Origin: Dehalococcoidia bacterium
GTDB taxonomy: Bacteria > Chloroflexota > Dehalococcoidia > GIF9 > AB-539-J10
DNA length: 22,461 bases
NCBI GenBank assembly: GCA_030612165.1
Contig: JAUWOK010000002.1
Coordinates: 1 to 22,461, forward strand
Reading direction: 5' to 3'
Made by a program: the position numbers and the translations under genes. Positions 1-8,725 of this stretch are shown piece by piece (the stretch's first letter is position 1; the number at the start of each line of letters is the position of its first letter). The notes below the pieces were generated by a model that was given only the letters and a program-made list of their open reading frames with translations, searched no databases and was not told the origin of the DNA.

Positions 1-36
1 GTCCCTCGCTGTGTTCTTCTCGTAAACGGTGATATT

Positions 37-456
37 TTACTCACCCATAATTTGCAATACTATTTTGCGGGACCGATGGCGATTATCAAAATCGACACAC
101 ACTATTTGTTGCCAGGTTCCCAGCGTCAACTTTCTACTGACAAAAGGGATGACAAGCGAAGGCCCCAGCAGGGCAGCGCGCACATGAGCATGGCCGTTTC
201 CGTCTCCCCATGCCTGGTCGTGCTGGTAAGGTATGTTTTGAGGCACCAGCCTGTTCCACGTTTCCTCAAGGTCGTGAATTAATCCTGGCTCAAATTCAAT
301 AGTGGTGACGGCGGCCGTGGAGCCACATATGAATATGGCAACTGTCCCGTTGCTCATTTCGGAGCTAGCTATTTCCTCTTCTATCAGGGAAGTTATGTCG
401 GTAATGTCGCAATTTCCCTCGGTTTGCAGTGTGATATCTTTAGTGACAATGGTCAT
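37..456 (-). CDS. yjbQ: YjbQ/UPF0047 family protein
   Basis: A 139-residue protein, the usual length for the YjbQ (UPF0047) family. Visible family marks are the STAAVTTIE stretch (about residues 46-54), a WGDGNGHAHVRA block (83-94) and the LGTWQQI segment (112-118) near the C-terminus, followed by the typical basic R-H-R-S-R-K turn. Members are small soluble enzymes; a weak thiamine-phosphate-synthase-like activity has been reported for some, but the physiological role is unsettled. Its ATG overlaps the pyrK stop codon in an ATGA, so it is translationally coupled and is the last visible gene of the pyrimidine operon. This is where pyrD would normally be expected. Family assignment is secure; function in this operon is unknown. 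Confidence 0.9.
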   Translation of the reverse strand: MTIVTKDITLQTEGNCDITDITSLIEEEIASSEMSNGTVAIFICGSTAAVTTIEFEPGLIHDLEETWNRLVPQNIPYQHDQAWGDGNGHAHVRAALLGPSLVIPFVSRKLTLGTWQQIVCVDFDNRHRSRKIVLQIMGE

Positions 457-1283
457 AATTTAACTTCCTCCCATATAATATCCTCTAGCGGAAAGACCGG
501 CCCCTCCCGGCATACTCGTTTTGGTCCGCTGCGTGTCTTGATTGTGCAGCCGTAACATGCTCCAATCCCGCAACCCATGCGTACTTCCAGCGAAACCTGG
601 CATTTGAAGGCACTGTTTTTGTCCGGCGTGATTTCAAGGAATTGCTCCGAGATGGCTTTATACATGTTCAGTGGCCCACAGGCATATATTCTGTCGGCCC
701 AATCCAGGAAATCGGGAAGAACATCGGTGATTTTCCCCTGCCTGCCTGCCGTGCCATCTTCTGTTACCGAAATGAAACGAACCTGTGGGGGCAAAGAGCG
801 GGCATATATCTGGCTGGCTGTGCTCGTCCCATGAATCAGCGTTATGGAGTGTCCTGGCAGAGCTTCCTGTGCCAGAAAAGTAAGAGGGGCTATGCCGATG
901 CCCCCGGCCAGCAGGAGTAAATTTTTAGCTTCTGTTTCGAACTGGAAGCTATTGCCCAGGGGACCCAGAATGTCCAGATCCTCTCCAGCTTCCCTTTGTG
1001 ACAACCACTGTGTTCCTATGCCTGTTATCTGGAATAGCAGAGCGATGTGATCTGGTTTTTTATCATGGGTGGTGCAGTGAACACCAATAGGGTTTCCTAT
1101 GCTATCAGACGTGCCGACCTGGTGAATGCTGACAGGACGACGAAGCGGCATATCTTTACAGTATGCCGTGATAAATTGCCCAGGAAGAGCCGTAGCGGCG
1201 ATATCCGGTGCCTTGAGCCAGAGAAGGTGCATACCTGGGACAATCTCTATGCTGGAAACCAAAGTGGATAGAACTCGCTTCAC
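453..1283 (-). CDS. pyrK: Dihydroorotate dehydrogenase B electron-transfer subunit PyrK
   Basis: A 276-residue FAD and 2Fe-2S flavoprotein subunit that passes electrons from dihydroorotate oxidation (by PyrDB) to NAD+. The ferredoxin-reductase-type FAD motif RRPVSI lies at 48-53, the nucleotide-binding GGIGIAP at 127-133, and the iron-sulfur cysteines at C238, C243, C246 and C258, in the C-x4-C-x2-C-x11-C spacing typical of PyrK. The start is GTG, 4 nt after the carB stop, with GAAAGGG about 8 nt upstream. PyrK works only as a heterotetramer with PyrD, yet the next gene is yjbQ, so the catalytic partner must be encoded beyond position 1 or elsewhere. Confidence 0.96.
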   Translation of the reverse strand: MKRVLSTLVSSIEIVPGMHLLWLKAPDIAATALPGQFITAYCKDMPLRRPVSIHQVGTSDSIGNPIGVHCTTHDKKPDHIALLFQITGIGTQWLSQREAGEDLDILGPLGNSFQFETEAKNLLLLAGGIGIAPLTFLAQEALPGHSITLIHGTSTASQIYARSLPPQVRFISVTEDGTAGRQGKITDVLPDFLDWADRIYACGPLNMYKAISEQFLEITPDKNSAFKCQVSLEVRMGCGIGACYGCTIKTRSGPKRVCREGPVFPLEDIIWEEVKL

Positions 1284-1287
1284 CAGC

Positions 1288-4200
1288 TTAACCCTTTCCT
1301 GCCAGATACTCTTTTAGCGGCAGGACATTTCCGACATGCTGGATATTAGTTAAAGCTTCTACTGCTGCCCTGAAAGTATCCAGTGAAGTGAAACAGGGAA
1401 TCCCTTTTTCTACGGCGGCGCGCCGGATAGCAAAGCCATCCTTGAGAGAAGTATATCCCCCGGAAGCGGTATTGATTACTCCTTCTACAGAATTGTTCCG
1501 AATGACATCAATCACATTGGGAGACCCTTCGCTTATTTTTCTGGCCACCATTTTTACCGGAAGCCCGCTCTCCTTGATTATAGAGGCGGTGCCTTCCGTA
1601 GCGTAAAACTCGTAGTCAAACGAGCTGAGTTTTTTGATTAGAGGCATGGTTTCAGCTTTTTCTCTGTCTGCTATACTGAGTAATAGTCTGCCTTTGGTTG
1701 GTAACATTAGCCCGGAAGCGATGAGGGCCTTTGCCAGCGCTGCCGGAAAATCATAATCAATTCCTATGACTTCGCCTGTGGATTTCATTTCAGGCCCGAG
1801 ATAATTGTCCACACCGATCAGCTTGGACATGGAAAAGACAGGAGCTTTTACCCCCACCAGGTTTTGTTTTTTGTGTAATCCTCCTTTATAGCCCTGTTGT
1901 GCGATACTGGTTCCCAGCATTACATTAGTGGCTACATGCACCATCGGAATACCGGTAATTTTGGAGATGAAGGGAATGGTGCGACTGGCCCGGGGGTTTA
2001 CTTCCAGAATATAAATATCTGATGTCTCGTTTCCTCGCATGATTACCATCTGGATATTCATCAGTCCCTTAATCTGGAGAGCTAGCCCGATTCTGGTAGT
2101 GTAATCCACCATGGTACTGATTTCGTCGTCGGTCAGATTGATGCCCGGATAGACGGCAATAGAATCTCCGCTATGCACTCCAGCTCGTTCAATGTGTTCC
2201 ATTACACCAGAGATAAGCACTGTTTCTCCGTCGGCAACCGCATCCACTTCTACCTCTTTGCCCTGGAAATACCTGTCGATGAGTATAGGGCGACAATTGT
2301 TTGTTTCCAGTGACAGAGATAGATAATGTTTGAGGTCTTCTTCGCTATAGACGATTTCCATGGCCCTGCCACCGAGAACATAACTGGGACGAACCAGCAC
2401 AGGATATCCCAGCGTCCCCGCGGCTTTTAATGCTTCCTTTGAGGATAGCACGGCAACCCCCGGCGGCTGAGGTATGCCCAGAGAGTTAAGAAAGTCTTCA
2501 AAGCGGCTGCGATCCTCTGCAATGTCAATAGTATTGATGCTGGAGCCGAGGATTGGCATATTGTGTTGAACTAGAGACTCGACCATGTTAATGGCTGTCT
2601 GCCCGCCAAACTGTACAATGGAAGCAGGTGGTTGCTCTTGCTCACCCGCTTGCTCGCCGCTTTCGTTTTCCAGTATATCCAGGACGCTTTCTTCGTCCAG
2701 GGCTTCAAAATAAAGGCGGCTGCTGGCATCAAAATCTGTAGAGACTGTTTCCGGATTGGAATTCACCATGATGCTTTTCCACCCTGCTTTTTGCAAAGCC
2801 CGTGCAGAGTGTACACAACAATAATCGAATTCTATCCCCTGGCCGATACGAATAGGACCACTGCCAATTACTACAGCTTTATTTCCTGCCAGTGGGGGAG
2901 CTTCGTTTTCCTGTTCGTAAGTGCTGTAAAAATAAGGGGTTTCGGCGTCGAATTCAGCGGCACAGGTATCCACCATCTTGTATGCTGGACGAATCTTTTT
3001 TTCGCGCCGTAACTGTCTGACCTGTTCAGGCAGCCGGTCAGCCAGGATCCCGATCTGTTCGTCGCTGAAGCCTAGACGTTTCGCCTGGAGCAAAATATTC
3101 TCCTCCAGGGGTTCTGAAAGAAGCCTTTTCTCCATCTCCACAATGTTTTTGAATTTATAGATGAACCAGGGATCTATCCCCGTGGCCCGGGAAGTTTGCT
3201 CGCAAGAAGCATCTCTTCTCAATGCTGCCATGATTGCCCATAACCTCAGGTCGTTGGGGTGCAGAGGGTAGTCGCTTCTGCTTTCTTTGTTCCAGCAGGA
3301 GTCTTCCCAGAGTAATGATCTCTTGCCGAGTTCCAATGAACGTACGGCTTTTTGCAAAGCAGCCTCGAAACATCTGTCGATAGCCATAACCTCTCCAGTG
3401 GCTTTCATCTGGCTGCCGGTGGTGCGGTCACCCCGGGCGAACTTATCGAATGGCCAGCGGGGAATCTTCACCACGCAGTAGTCCAGTGCCGGTTCAAAAG
3501 ACGCCAGTGTTTTCCCCGTGATTCTGTTGGAAATCTCGTCGAGTTTTTTGCCTATGGCTATTTTGGCTGCCACGCGAGCGATAGGATATCCTGTAGCTTT
3601 GCTGGCCAGAGCTGAGCTGCGGCTGACCCTGGGGTTGACTTCTATGACATAATACTCGCTGCGCTCCGAGTTTTCCCGGTCAGGTGTCCATTTTTCGGCT
3701 ACTATGGGATGTGGTGTGAGGGCAAATTGTATATTGCAGCCGCCTTCAATACCCAGCGCGCGGATAATTTTTAAACTGGCTAACCTGAGCAGCTGATACT
3801 CTTTATCGGTGAGTGTCTGGCTAGGGGCCACCACGATACTGTCCCCGGTGTGTACTCCCATGGGATCAATATTTTCCATGTTGCAGATGGTGATGCAGTT
3901 ATCGTCGGCGTCCCGCATTACTTCGTATTCAAGCTCTTTCCAGCCAAGAAGACATTGCTCGATCAACACTTCGTGGTTCATACTGCAGGCCAGACCGCTG
4001 GCGGTGAAAAAGTCCAATTCCTCTTTGTTATGGGCGATGCCTCCACCGGTACCTCCCAGCGTATAGGAAGGGCGAATGATGAGGGGTAACCCGATAGTTT
4101 CTATCAGTTTTATGGCCTCTTCCACGGAATTAACGGTAGCGCTTCGTGGAGTGGGTTCTCCTATCTCAGCAAGGAGTTTTTTGAATAGAGATCGCTCCTC

Positions 4201-4569
4201 TGCCTTCTTGATCGTCTCTATCGGCGTTCCCAGCAGTTTCACGTTGTACTTATCCAGTATGCCATTGTCTGCCAGGGCGATTGCCAGGTTAAGCCCTGTT
4301 TGTCCTCCCAGCGTGGGCAACAGGCCGTCGGGGCGCTCTCGCTTGATGATGCGTTCCAGTACCTCTACAGTGAGTGGTTCCAGGTAAACGATGTCAGCAA
4401 TGTCTTCGTCTGTCATGATGGTAGCGGGATTGGAATTTATCAGGACAGTGGTGACACCCTCCTCTTTGAGAGATTGACATGCTTGAGTACCCGAATAATC
4501 AAATTCAGCCGCCTGACCGATGATAATGGGGCCGGAAGCGATGACCAGGACTTTAGACGGTTTAAGCAT
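1288..4569 (-). CDS. carB: Carbamoyl-phosphate synthase large subunit
   Basis: A 1093-residue synthetase subunit that makes carbamoyl phosphate from bicarbonate, ATP and ammonia delivered by CarA. The two ATP-grasp halves are both present: the first starts with SGPIIIGQAAEFDYSGTQA (12-30), the second with SGPIRIGQGIEFDYCCVHSA (570-589), each with its EVNPR motif (310-314 and 856-860). The final ~140 residues form the MGS-like allosteric domain, with ATEGT at 990-994. The ATG is preceded by CAGGGAG. Two loops are longer than the family norm: a charged segment around residues 286-303 before the first EVNPR, and a Glu/Gln-rich segment around 635-649 before VQFGGQT. Catalytic motifs look intact. 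Confidence 0.97.
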   Translation of the reverse strand: MLKPSKVLVIASGPIIIGQAAEFDYSGTQACQSLKEEGVTTVLINSNPATIMTDEDIADIVYLEPLTVEVLERIIKRERPDGLLPTLGGQTGLNLAIALADNGILDKYNVKLLGTPIETIKKAEERSLFKKLLAEIGEPTPRSATVNSVEEAIKLIETIGLPLIIRPSYTLGGTGGGIAHNKEELDFFTASGLACSMNHEVLIEQCLLGWKELEYEVMRDADDNCITICNMENIDPMGVHTGDSIVVAPSQTLTDKEYQLLRLASLKIIRALGIEGGCNIQFALTPHPIVAEKWTPDRENSERSEYYVIEVNPRVSRSSALASKATGYPIARVAAKIAIGKKLDEISNRITGKTLASFEPALDYCVVKIPRWPFDKFARGDRTTGSQMKATGEVMAIDRCFEAALQKAVRSLELGKRSLLWEDSCWNKESRSDYPLHPNDLRLWAIMAALRRDASCEQTSRATGIDPWFIYKFKNIVEMEKRLLSEPLEENILLQAKRLGFSDEQIGILADRLPEQVRQLRREKKIRPAYKMVDTCAAEFDAETPYFYSTYEQENEAPPLAGNKAVVIGSGPIRIGQGIEFDYCCVHSARALQKAGWKSIMVNSNPETVSTDFDASSRLYFEALDEESVLDILENESGEQAGEQEQPPASIVQFGGQTAINMVESLVQHNMPILGSSINTIDIAEDRSRFEDFLNSLGIPQPPGVAVLSSKEALKAAGTLGYPVLVRPSYVLGGRAMEIVYSEEDLKHYLSLSLETNNCRPILIDRYFQGKEVEVDAVADGETVLISGVMEHIERAGVHSGDSIAVYPGINLTDDEISTMVDYTTRIGLALQIKGLMNIQMVIMRGNETSDIYILEVNPRASRTIPFISKITGIPMVHVATNVMLGTSIAQQGYKGGLHKKQNLVGVKAPVFSMSKLIGVDNYLGPEMKSTGEVIGIDYDFPAALAKALIASGLMLPTKGRLLLSIADREKAETMPLIKKLSSFDYEFYATEGTASIIKESGLPVKMVARKISEGSPNVIDVIRNNSVEGVINTASGGYTSLKDGFAIRRAAVEKGIPCFTSLDTFRAAVEALTNIQHVGNVLPLKEYLAGKG

Positions 4570-4607
4570 TTATATTATTCTCCCTGCTGCATCCAATATT
4601 TCTGTTG

Positions 4608-5750
4608 TCATCGGGATAGTCGTTCTGAGTTTTCTTCGTTTTTTACCATTTCCAGAAATCTCTCGAACAGGTATAAATTATCTAGTGGACCGGGGGAAGC
4701 CTCGGCGTGGTACTGGATTGTTATAAGAGGTAGTTCCTGGTGCCGTAGCCCCTCGACCGTGCCGTCGTTTAAGCTTATGTGGCTGATATCCAACCCGTCT
4801 TTGAGTGTATCAGCATCCAATGCATAGCCGTGATTCTGGGCGGTAATATAAACTCTGCCGGTGGCTATATCGCGAACAGGGTGATTGCCACCTCGATGTC
4901 CAAATTTCAGCTTGAAGTTCCTGGCTCCCAGCGCCTGGCCTATTAGCTGATGGCCGAGGCAGATACCCATCATGGGTCTTTGCCCTGCGAGTTTTTTGAC
5001 CGTTTCCGTGATGTCTTGTAGTAATGAAGGATCTCCCGGACCCGGCGAAAGCAGTATGCCGTCGGGGGCTATAGCCAGGACACTGTCTGCCGAAGAAGTA
5101 TGGGGAACAACAGTCACACGACAGCCCATCTGGCTCAAAATACGTAAAATGCTATATTTTACGCCGTAATCAATAACTGCTATGTGGGGAGATCTATCTC
5201 CAGTCAGGGAAGGGGTTTTCCTGTTGGTGTTTTCATTGTCTTGCCAGGTGTATACCCGGTCGGTACCGGTGTCCTGAACGAAGCGGGTAGCGTCATATTT
5301 GGGTAAATTTCTCACTTGCTCTTGTGCTTCCGTGATAGTCATGTCTGAGCTGATAATTCCCATCATCACTCCGCCGGAGCGGATGTGGCGTGTAACAGCC
5401 CTGGTGTCTATGCCGCTAATTCCGGGAACATTTTGCGATACCAGAAATTCGTGCAAAGTATGCTCGCTCTGCTGGTGGCTTGGCTGGTGGCAACATTCGC
5501 GAATGGCGAAGCCCCGTGCCTGAACGTGCTTTGACTCGGAATTCACTTTATTGATACCGTAATTGCCGATCAGGGGATAAGTGGGCATCAAAATTTGTCC
5601 TGCATATGAAGGATCGGTGAGCATTTCCTGGTAACCGGTCATGCTGGTGTTGAAAACTACCTCACCGTAGGTGGTAGACGCCGCACCAAAAGAAGAGCCT
5701 TCGTAGAAGGCTCCGTCTTCAAGAACCAGAATGGCTTTTTTATTTATCAA
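4608..5750 (-). CDS. carA: Carbamoyl-phosphate synthase small (glutaminase) subunit
   Basis: A 380-residue class I glutamine amidotransferase subunit that hydrolyses glutamine and channels ammonia to CarB. The N-terminal CarA domain starts ILVLEDGAFYEGSSFGA and contains NTSMTGYQEMLTDPSY (34-49). The amidotransferase triad is C264 (in GICLGHQ), H348 and E350. The start is a TTG directly after the pyrC stop codon, with GGAGAGG about 11 nt upstream; this gives the expected N-terminus and no ATG fits. The linker between the two domains (about 167-187) is polar and rather long. The C-terminus ends in a short charged tail. It lies 38 nt before carB in the operon. Confidence 0.97.
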   Translation of the reverse strand: MINKKAILVLEDGAFYEGSSFGAASTTYGEVVFNTSMTGYQEMLTDPSYAGQILMPTYPLIGNYGINKVNSESKHVQARGFAIRECCHQPSHQQSEHTLHEFLVSQNVPGISGIDTRAVTRHIRSGGVMMGIISSDMTITEAQEQVRNLPKYDATRFVQDTGTDRVYTWQDNENTNRKTPSLTGDRSPHIAVIDYGVKYSILRILSQMGCRVTVVPHTSSADSVLAIAPDGILLSPGPGDPSLLQDITETVKKLAGQRPMMGICLGHQLIGQALGARNFKLKFGHRGGNHPVRDIATGRVYITAQNHGYALDADTLKDGLDISHISLNDGTVEGLRHQELPLITIQYHAEASPGPLDNLYLFERFLEMVKNEENSERLSR

Positions 5751-7181
5751 TTATTTTTTATCCTCTCCCTTTTCCTTATTTTTTGTTGCAGAAAAGGGTT
5801 TCGGCAGGGGCAAGGAACTGTCCTTGTAGGCTATCCTGCCGTTGACTATGGTTGCCATTACTTTGCCTTTGAGGGAATAGCCGTCAAAGGGTGTATTTTT
5901 ACCTCGAGAAACGAAGTTTTGGCTATCCACCTCCCACTCACTGTCCGGGTCGAATATGGTGATATTTGCCTGAGACCCCTCTTTTAAGGTGCCCAGTTCA
6001 CTCTCCCTGCCGATTACTTTTGCTGGTTCGCAGGTCAATTTGGAAATCAGCAGAGATATGCTTAACTGGTTGCTGTGCACTAGGCTCATAAGGCAGCCAA
6101 GGGCCGTCTCAAAACCGCTAATGCCAAAAGCCGCTTCGTCCATATCACAGTTTTTGTCTGCCAGAGTATGGGGAGCATGGTCGGTAGCAATGGCATCAAT
6201 CACTCCTTCCCTAAGCCCGATGATTAGATGTTCTATGTCCTCCGCTGTTCTTAAAGGAGGGTTTACTTTGGCATTGCTGTTATAAATGAGGGGGATGAGA
6301 TTTTTCTCCTCTTGGTTGCTTGCGTGTTGGCGCAATTGCCGCAGACAAAACGGCTGTTTGCCCATGACACTTTCCTCTGTCAGCGTCAGGTGGTGGGGTG
6401 TGACCTCGGCAGTGACAAGCAAGCCCTTTTCTTTTGCCCGTCGGATCAAGTCTACTGCTCCCTGCGTGCTGACATGTGCGACATGTAATTTTGCATGGGT
6501 TAATTCTGCCAGAATGAGATCGCGGGCCAGCATAATTTCCTCAGCGGCTGGCGGAATGCCCTTTAACCCCAGCATAGCTGAGACCCATCCTTCATGCATA
6601 ATGCCGTTACCGCTCAACGTCGTGTCTTCGCAGTGACTGGTGATGGGCACTCCGAGGTCACGGCTGTAATCCATAGCGTGGCACATGAGTTGTGAATTGG
6701 TGACTGATGACCCATCGTCACTGAAAGCAATCACGCCTGCCTTTGCCAGTTCGTCCATATCAGCGAGCTCCATGCCTTTTCTGCCCCTGGTAATACAACC
6801 TACCGGCAGGACATGAACCGAGCTTTCCTGCGCCGCTTTCCTCTTTACATATTCCACAATTGCACTGCTGTCTATCGGAGGATCTGTATTGGGCATGCAG
6901 CAAATAGTGGAGAAACCGCCCCTGGCAGCGGCGGCTATTCCAGTAGCTATGGTCTCTTTGTTTTCAAAACCTGGTTCGCGGAGATGGCAATGAAGGTCAA
7001 TGAACCCCGGACAAACAATCATGTTGCTGGCATGGAGAATAGAAGTGTCCTGTGGCATCTCTGGCACTCCTTTCCCTTCGTAAACGATGCTATCCCCAAG
7101 CACCAACAGATTGCCGATGCGGTTTATTCCTCTGGACGGGTCGACCAGGCAACCTCCTTTGATGAATAGTGCCTGACTCAT
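5751..7181 (-). CDS. pyrC: Dihydroorotase (type I, zinc amidohydrolase)
   Basis: Closes carbamoyl aspartate to dihydroorotate, the third step of UMP synthesis. Metal ligands of type I dihydroorotases are all visible: H64 and H66 (DLHCHLREPG), D156 (FSDDGSS), H183 (TSHCED), H236 (VAHVST) and D334 (ATDHAPHT). At 476 residues it is about 50 longer than usual. The extra length lies in an insertion of roughly 25 residues at about 273-298, just before NAKVNPPLR, and in a Lys/Glu-rich C-terminal tail after about 455. Its ATG overlaps the pyrB stop in an ATGA, and its stop abuts the carA TTG start. Confidence 0.97.
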   Translation of the reverse strand: MSQALFIKGGCLVDPSRGINRIGNLLVLGDSIVYEGKGVPEMPQDTSILHASNMIVCPGFIDLHCHLREPGFENKETIATGIAAAARGGFSTICCMPNTDPPIDSSAIVEYVKRKAAQESSVHVLPVGCITRGRKGMELADMDELAKAGVIAFSDDGSSVTNSQLMCHAMDYSRDLGVPITSHCEDTTLSGNGIMHEGWVSAMLGLKGIPPAAEEIMLARDLILAELTHAKLHVAHVSTQGAVDLIRRAKEKGLLVTAEVTPHHLTLTEESVMGKQPFCLRQLRQHASNQEEKNLIPLIYNSNAKVNPPLRTAEDIEHLIIGLREGVIDAIATDHAPHTLADKNCDMDEAAFGISGFETALGCLMSLVHSNQLSISLLISKLTCEPAKVIGRESELGTLKEGSQANITIFDPDSEWEVDSQNFVSRGKNTPFDGYSLKGKVMATIVNGRIAYKDSSLPLPKPFSATKNKEKGEDKK

Positions 7182-8182
7182 TCTGCGTGATTCCCTCCTG
7201 TGATTAAGTAAAGAAGTGCCATGCGTATTGCTACCCCGTTGCTTATCTGCTTATCAATTGCAGATTGAGTCCCGTAAGCTATTTCCGGTGTGATCTCAAT
7301 ATCTTCGTTTATTGGGCCAGGGTGGAGAACCAGTGCGCCGGGTTTAGCCAGGGAGAGTCGCTGTTCTGTCAGTTGATAAAGGCGTACGTATTCTCTTATG
7401 CTAGGCAGTAACCCGCTTTCCTGTCTTTCTCTCTGTAATCTCAAAAGCATAATCACATCTGCCCCCTTTAGCGCTTTTTCTATATTAGTCGTGACAACTA
7501 TGGGTGCCAGGTGAGAATTACTGACAAAACCGTCCAGGTGTCGAGGCAACAGAGTATATGGAGCACAGAGGGTAATTTTTATTCCCATGGTACTCATTCC
7601 CCAGATATTGGATCTGGCTACGCGGCTGTGTTTGATATCGCCGACAATCGTTACTTTTAATCCTTCCAAATTGCCCAGGCGCTGTCGTATCGTATAGAGG
7701 TCGAGAAGGGATTGAGAGGGATGAGCGTGCCAGCCGTCTCCGGCGTTCAGTATACTGCTCTTTATCTCCCTGGCGGCAAGGTAAGGAGCTCCTGCCTGAG
7801 GATGGCGGATAACTATTGTGTCGGCTCCCAGGTTTTGCAAAGTATGCAAGGTACTGATAAAGGATTCTCCTTTGAGCATGCTGCTTTTAGCAGTATCCAG
7901 ACTGATTGTACTGGCTCCAAGGTGTTTAGCGGCGAGTTCAAAGGAGGAGCGGGTGCGAGTACTCGGTTCGATAAAGAAATTAGCAATAGTCTTACCCCTG
8001 AGTGTGGGCACCTGTTTTATTTTCCGCCCTAGTACCTCCAGCATAGCATCTCCCGTTTTAAATACGAGTTCAATCTCGTCCCTGCCGAAATCATCCAGGT
8101 CGAGGATATGTCGATGTCGCAGAGTGGCAGAGGGAGACGAGAAACCCCTGGCGTTGTCGTGTTCTGAAAATGCTGTCGTCAT
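7178..8182 (-). CDS. pyrB: Aspartate carbamoyltransferase catalytic subunit
   Basis: Condenses carbamoyl phosphate with aspartate to carbamoyl aspartate. The carbamoyl-phosphate loop STRTRSS is at 74-80, the K104 loop (MLKGES) follows, and the DGWHAHPSQSLLD segment (149-161) carries the active-site His154 and Gln157. The 334-residue protein is about 25 longer than typical because of an N-terminal extension of some 20 residues before the HILDL start of the fold. The C-terminal loop reads HPGPINEDIE, where most bacterial relatives have an Arg after the Asn. No pyrI regulatory chain is visible, so control is expected at the PyrR leader. It overlaps both pyrR and pyrC by 4 nt. Confidence 0.96.
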   Translation of the reverse strand: MTTAFSEHDNARGFSSPSATLRHRHILDLDDFGRDEIELVFKTGDAMLEVLGRKIKQVPTLRGKTIANFFIEPSTRTRSSFELAAKHLGASTISLDTAKSSMLKGESFISTLHTLQNLGADTIVIRHPQAGAPYLAAREIKSSILNAGDGWHAHPSQSLLDLYTIRQRLGNLEGLKVTIVGDIKHSRVARSNIWGMSTMGIKITLCAPYTLLPRHLDGFVSNSHLAPIVVTTNIEKALKGADVIMLLRLQRERQESGLLPSIREYVRLYQLTEQRLSLAKPGALVLHPGPINEDIEITPEIAYGTQSAIDKQISNGVAIRMALLYLITGGNHAE

Positions 8183-8724
8183 GGGTTTTGTGTCCTCTTC
8201 GTAACGATTACCTCATCTTTGCCTTCTATTTCTTTAAAATGTATCTTTATTTCCTCGTTTTGGGAGGTGGGGATGTTTTTGCCTGTGTAGTCGGCCCTGA
8301 TAGGTAATTCACGATGTCCCCGGTCAATGAGCACTGCTAACTGAATTGATTTTGGTCGTCCCGTGTCCATGAGAGCGTCCATGGCGGCCCGGATACTTCG
8401 TCCTGTATACAGAACATCGTCAACAAGTATGATCTGTTTGCCTGTAATATCGATGGGTATGTCGCTGTCGTGGATAATAGGCCTGAGATTATTCGTAGAG
8501 ACGTCATCACGATATAGGCCGATATCCAGGGTGCCCGCAGTAACAGCTATCTCTTCAAATTCTCGAATCATCCCTGCAAGACGCTCTGCTAATGGTACTC
8601 CCCTGGTTTGTATTCCGATTAGCACGAGGTCCTCCGTGCCCCTATTCCTCTCTACGATTTCGTGGGCAATGCGGAGCAATGTTCGCTTGATATCGCCCGA
8701 AGTCATAAGGATTTTCTCGGACAT
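8179..8724 (-). CDS. pyrR: PyrR bifunctional attenuation regulator / uracil phosphoribosyltransferase
   Basis: A 181-residue member of the PyrR family. With UMP or UTP bound, PyrR binds the pyr leader RNA and favours termination; it also has uracil phosphoribosyltransferase activity. The PRPP-binding loop ILVDDVLYTGRSI is at 99-111, and the conserved GIQTRGVPLAERLA (37-50) and IDRGHRELPIRADY (133-146) blocks are intact. It is the first gene of the operon. The ATG at 8724 is 7 nt after AGGAGG (8737-8732), which itself lies in the 3' arm of the leader terminator. Autoregulation is expected. Confidence 0.97.
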   Translation of the reverse strand: MSEKILMTSGDIKRTLLRIAHEIVERNRGTEDLVLIGIQTRGVPLAERLAGMIREFEEIAVTAGTLDIGLYRDDVSTNNLRPIIHDSDIPIDITGKQIILVDDVLYTGRSIRAAMDALMDTGRPKSIQLAVLIDRGHRELPIRADYTGKNIPTSQNEEIKIHFKEIEGKDEVIVTKRTQNP

Positions 8725-8725
8725 T

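Noticed and set aside
1..44. A minus-strand frame from GTG at 44 running off the left edge, overlapping the yjbQ stop
   Set aside because: Only 14 codons are visible, there is no ribosome site, and the residues do not resemble the start of PyrD, PyrF or PyrE.
3661..4640. Similar ENSER-type residues in the CarB loop and at the CarA C-terminus
   Set aside because: The shared DNA is about a dozen imperfect bases, too short to argue for a duplication.
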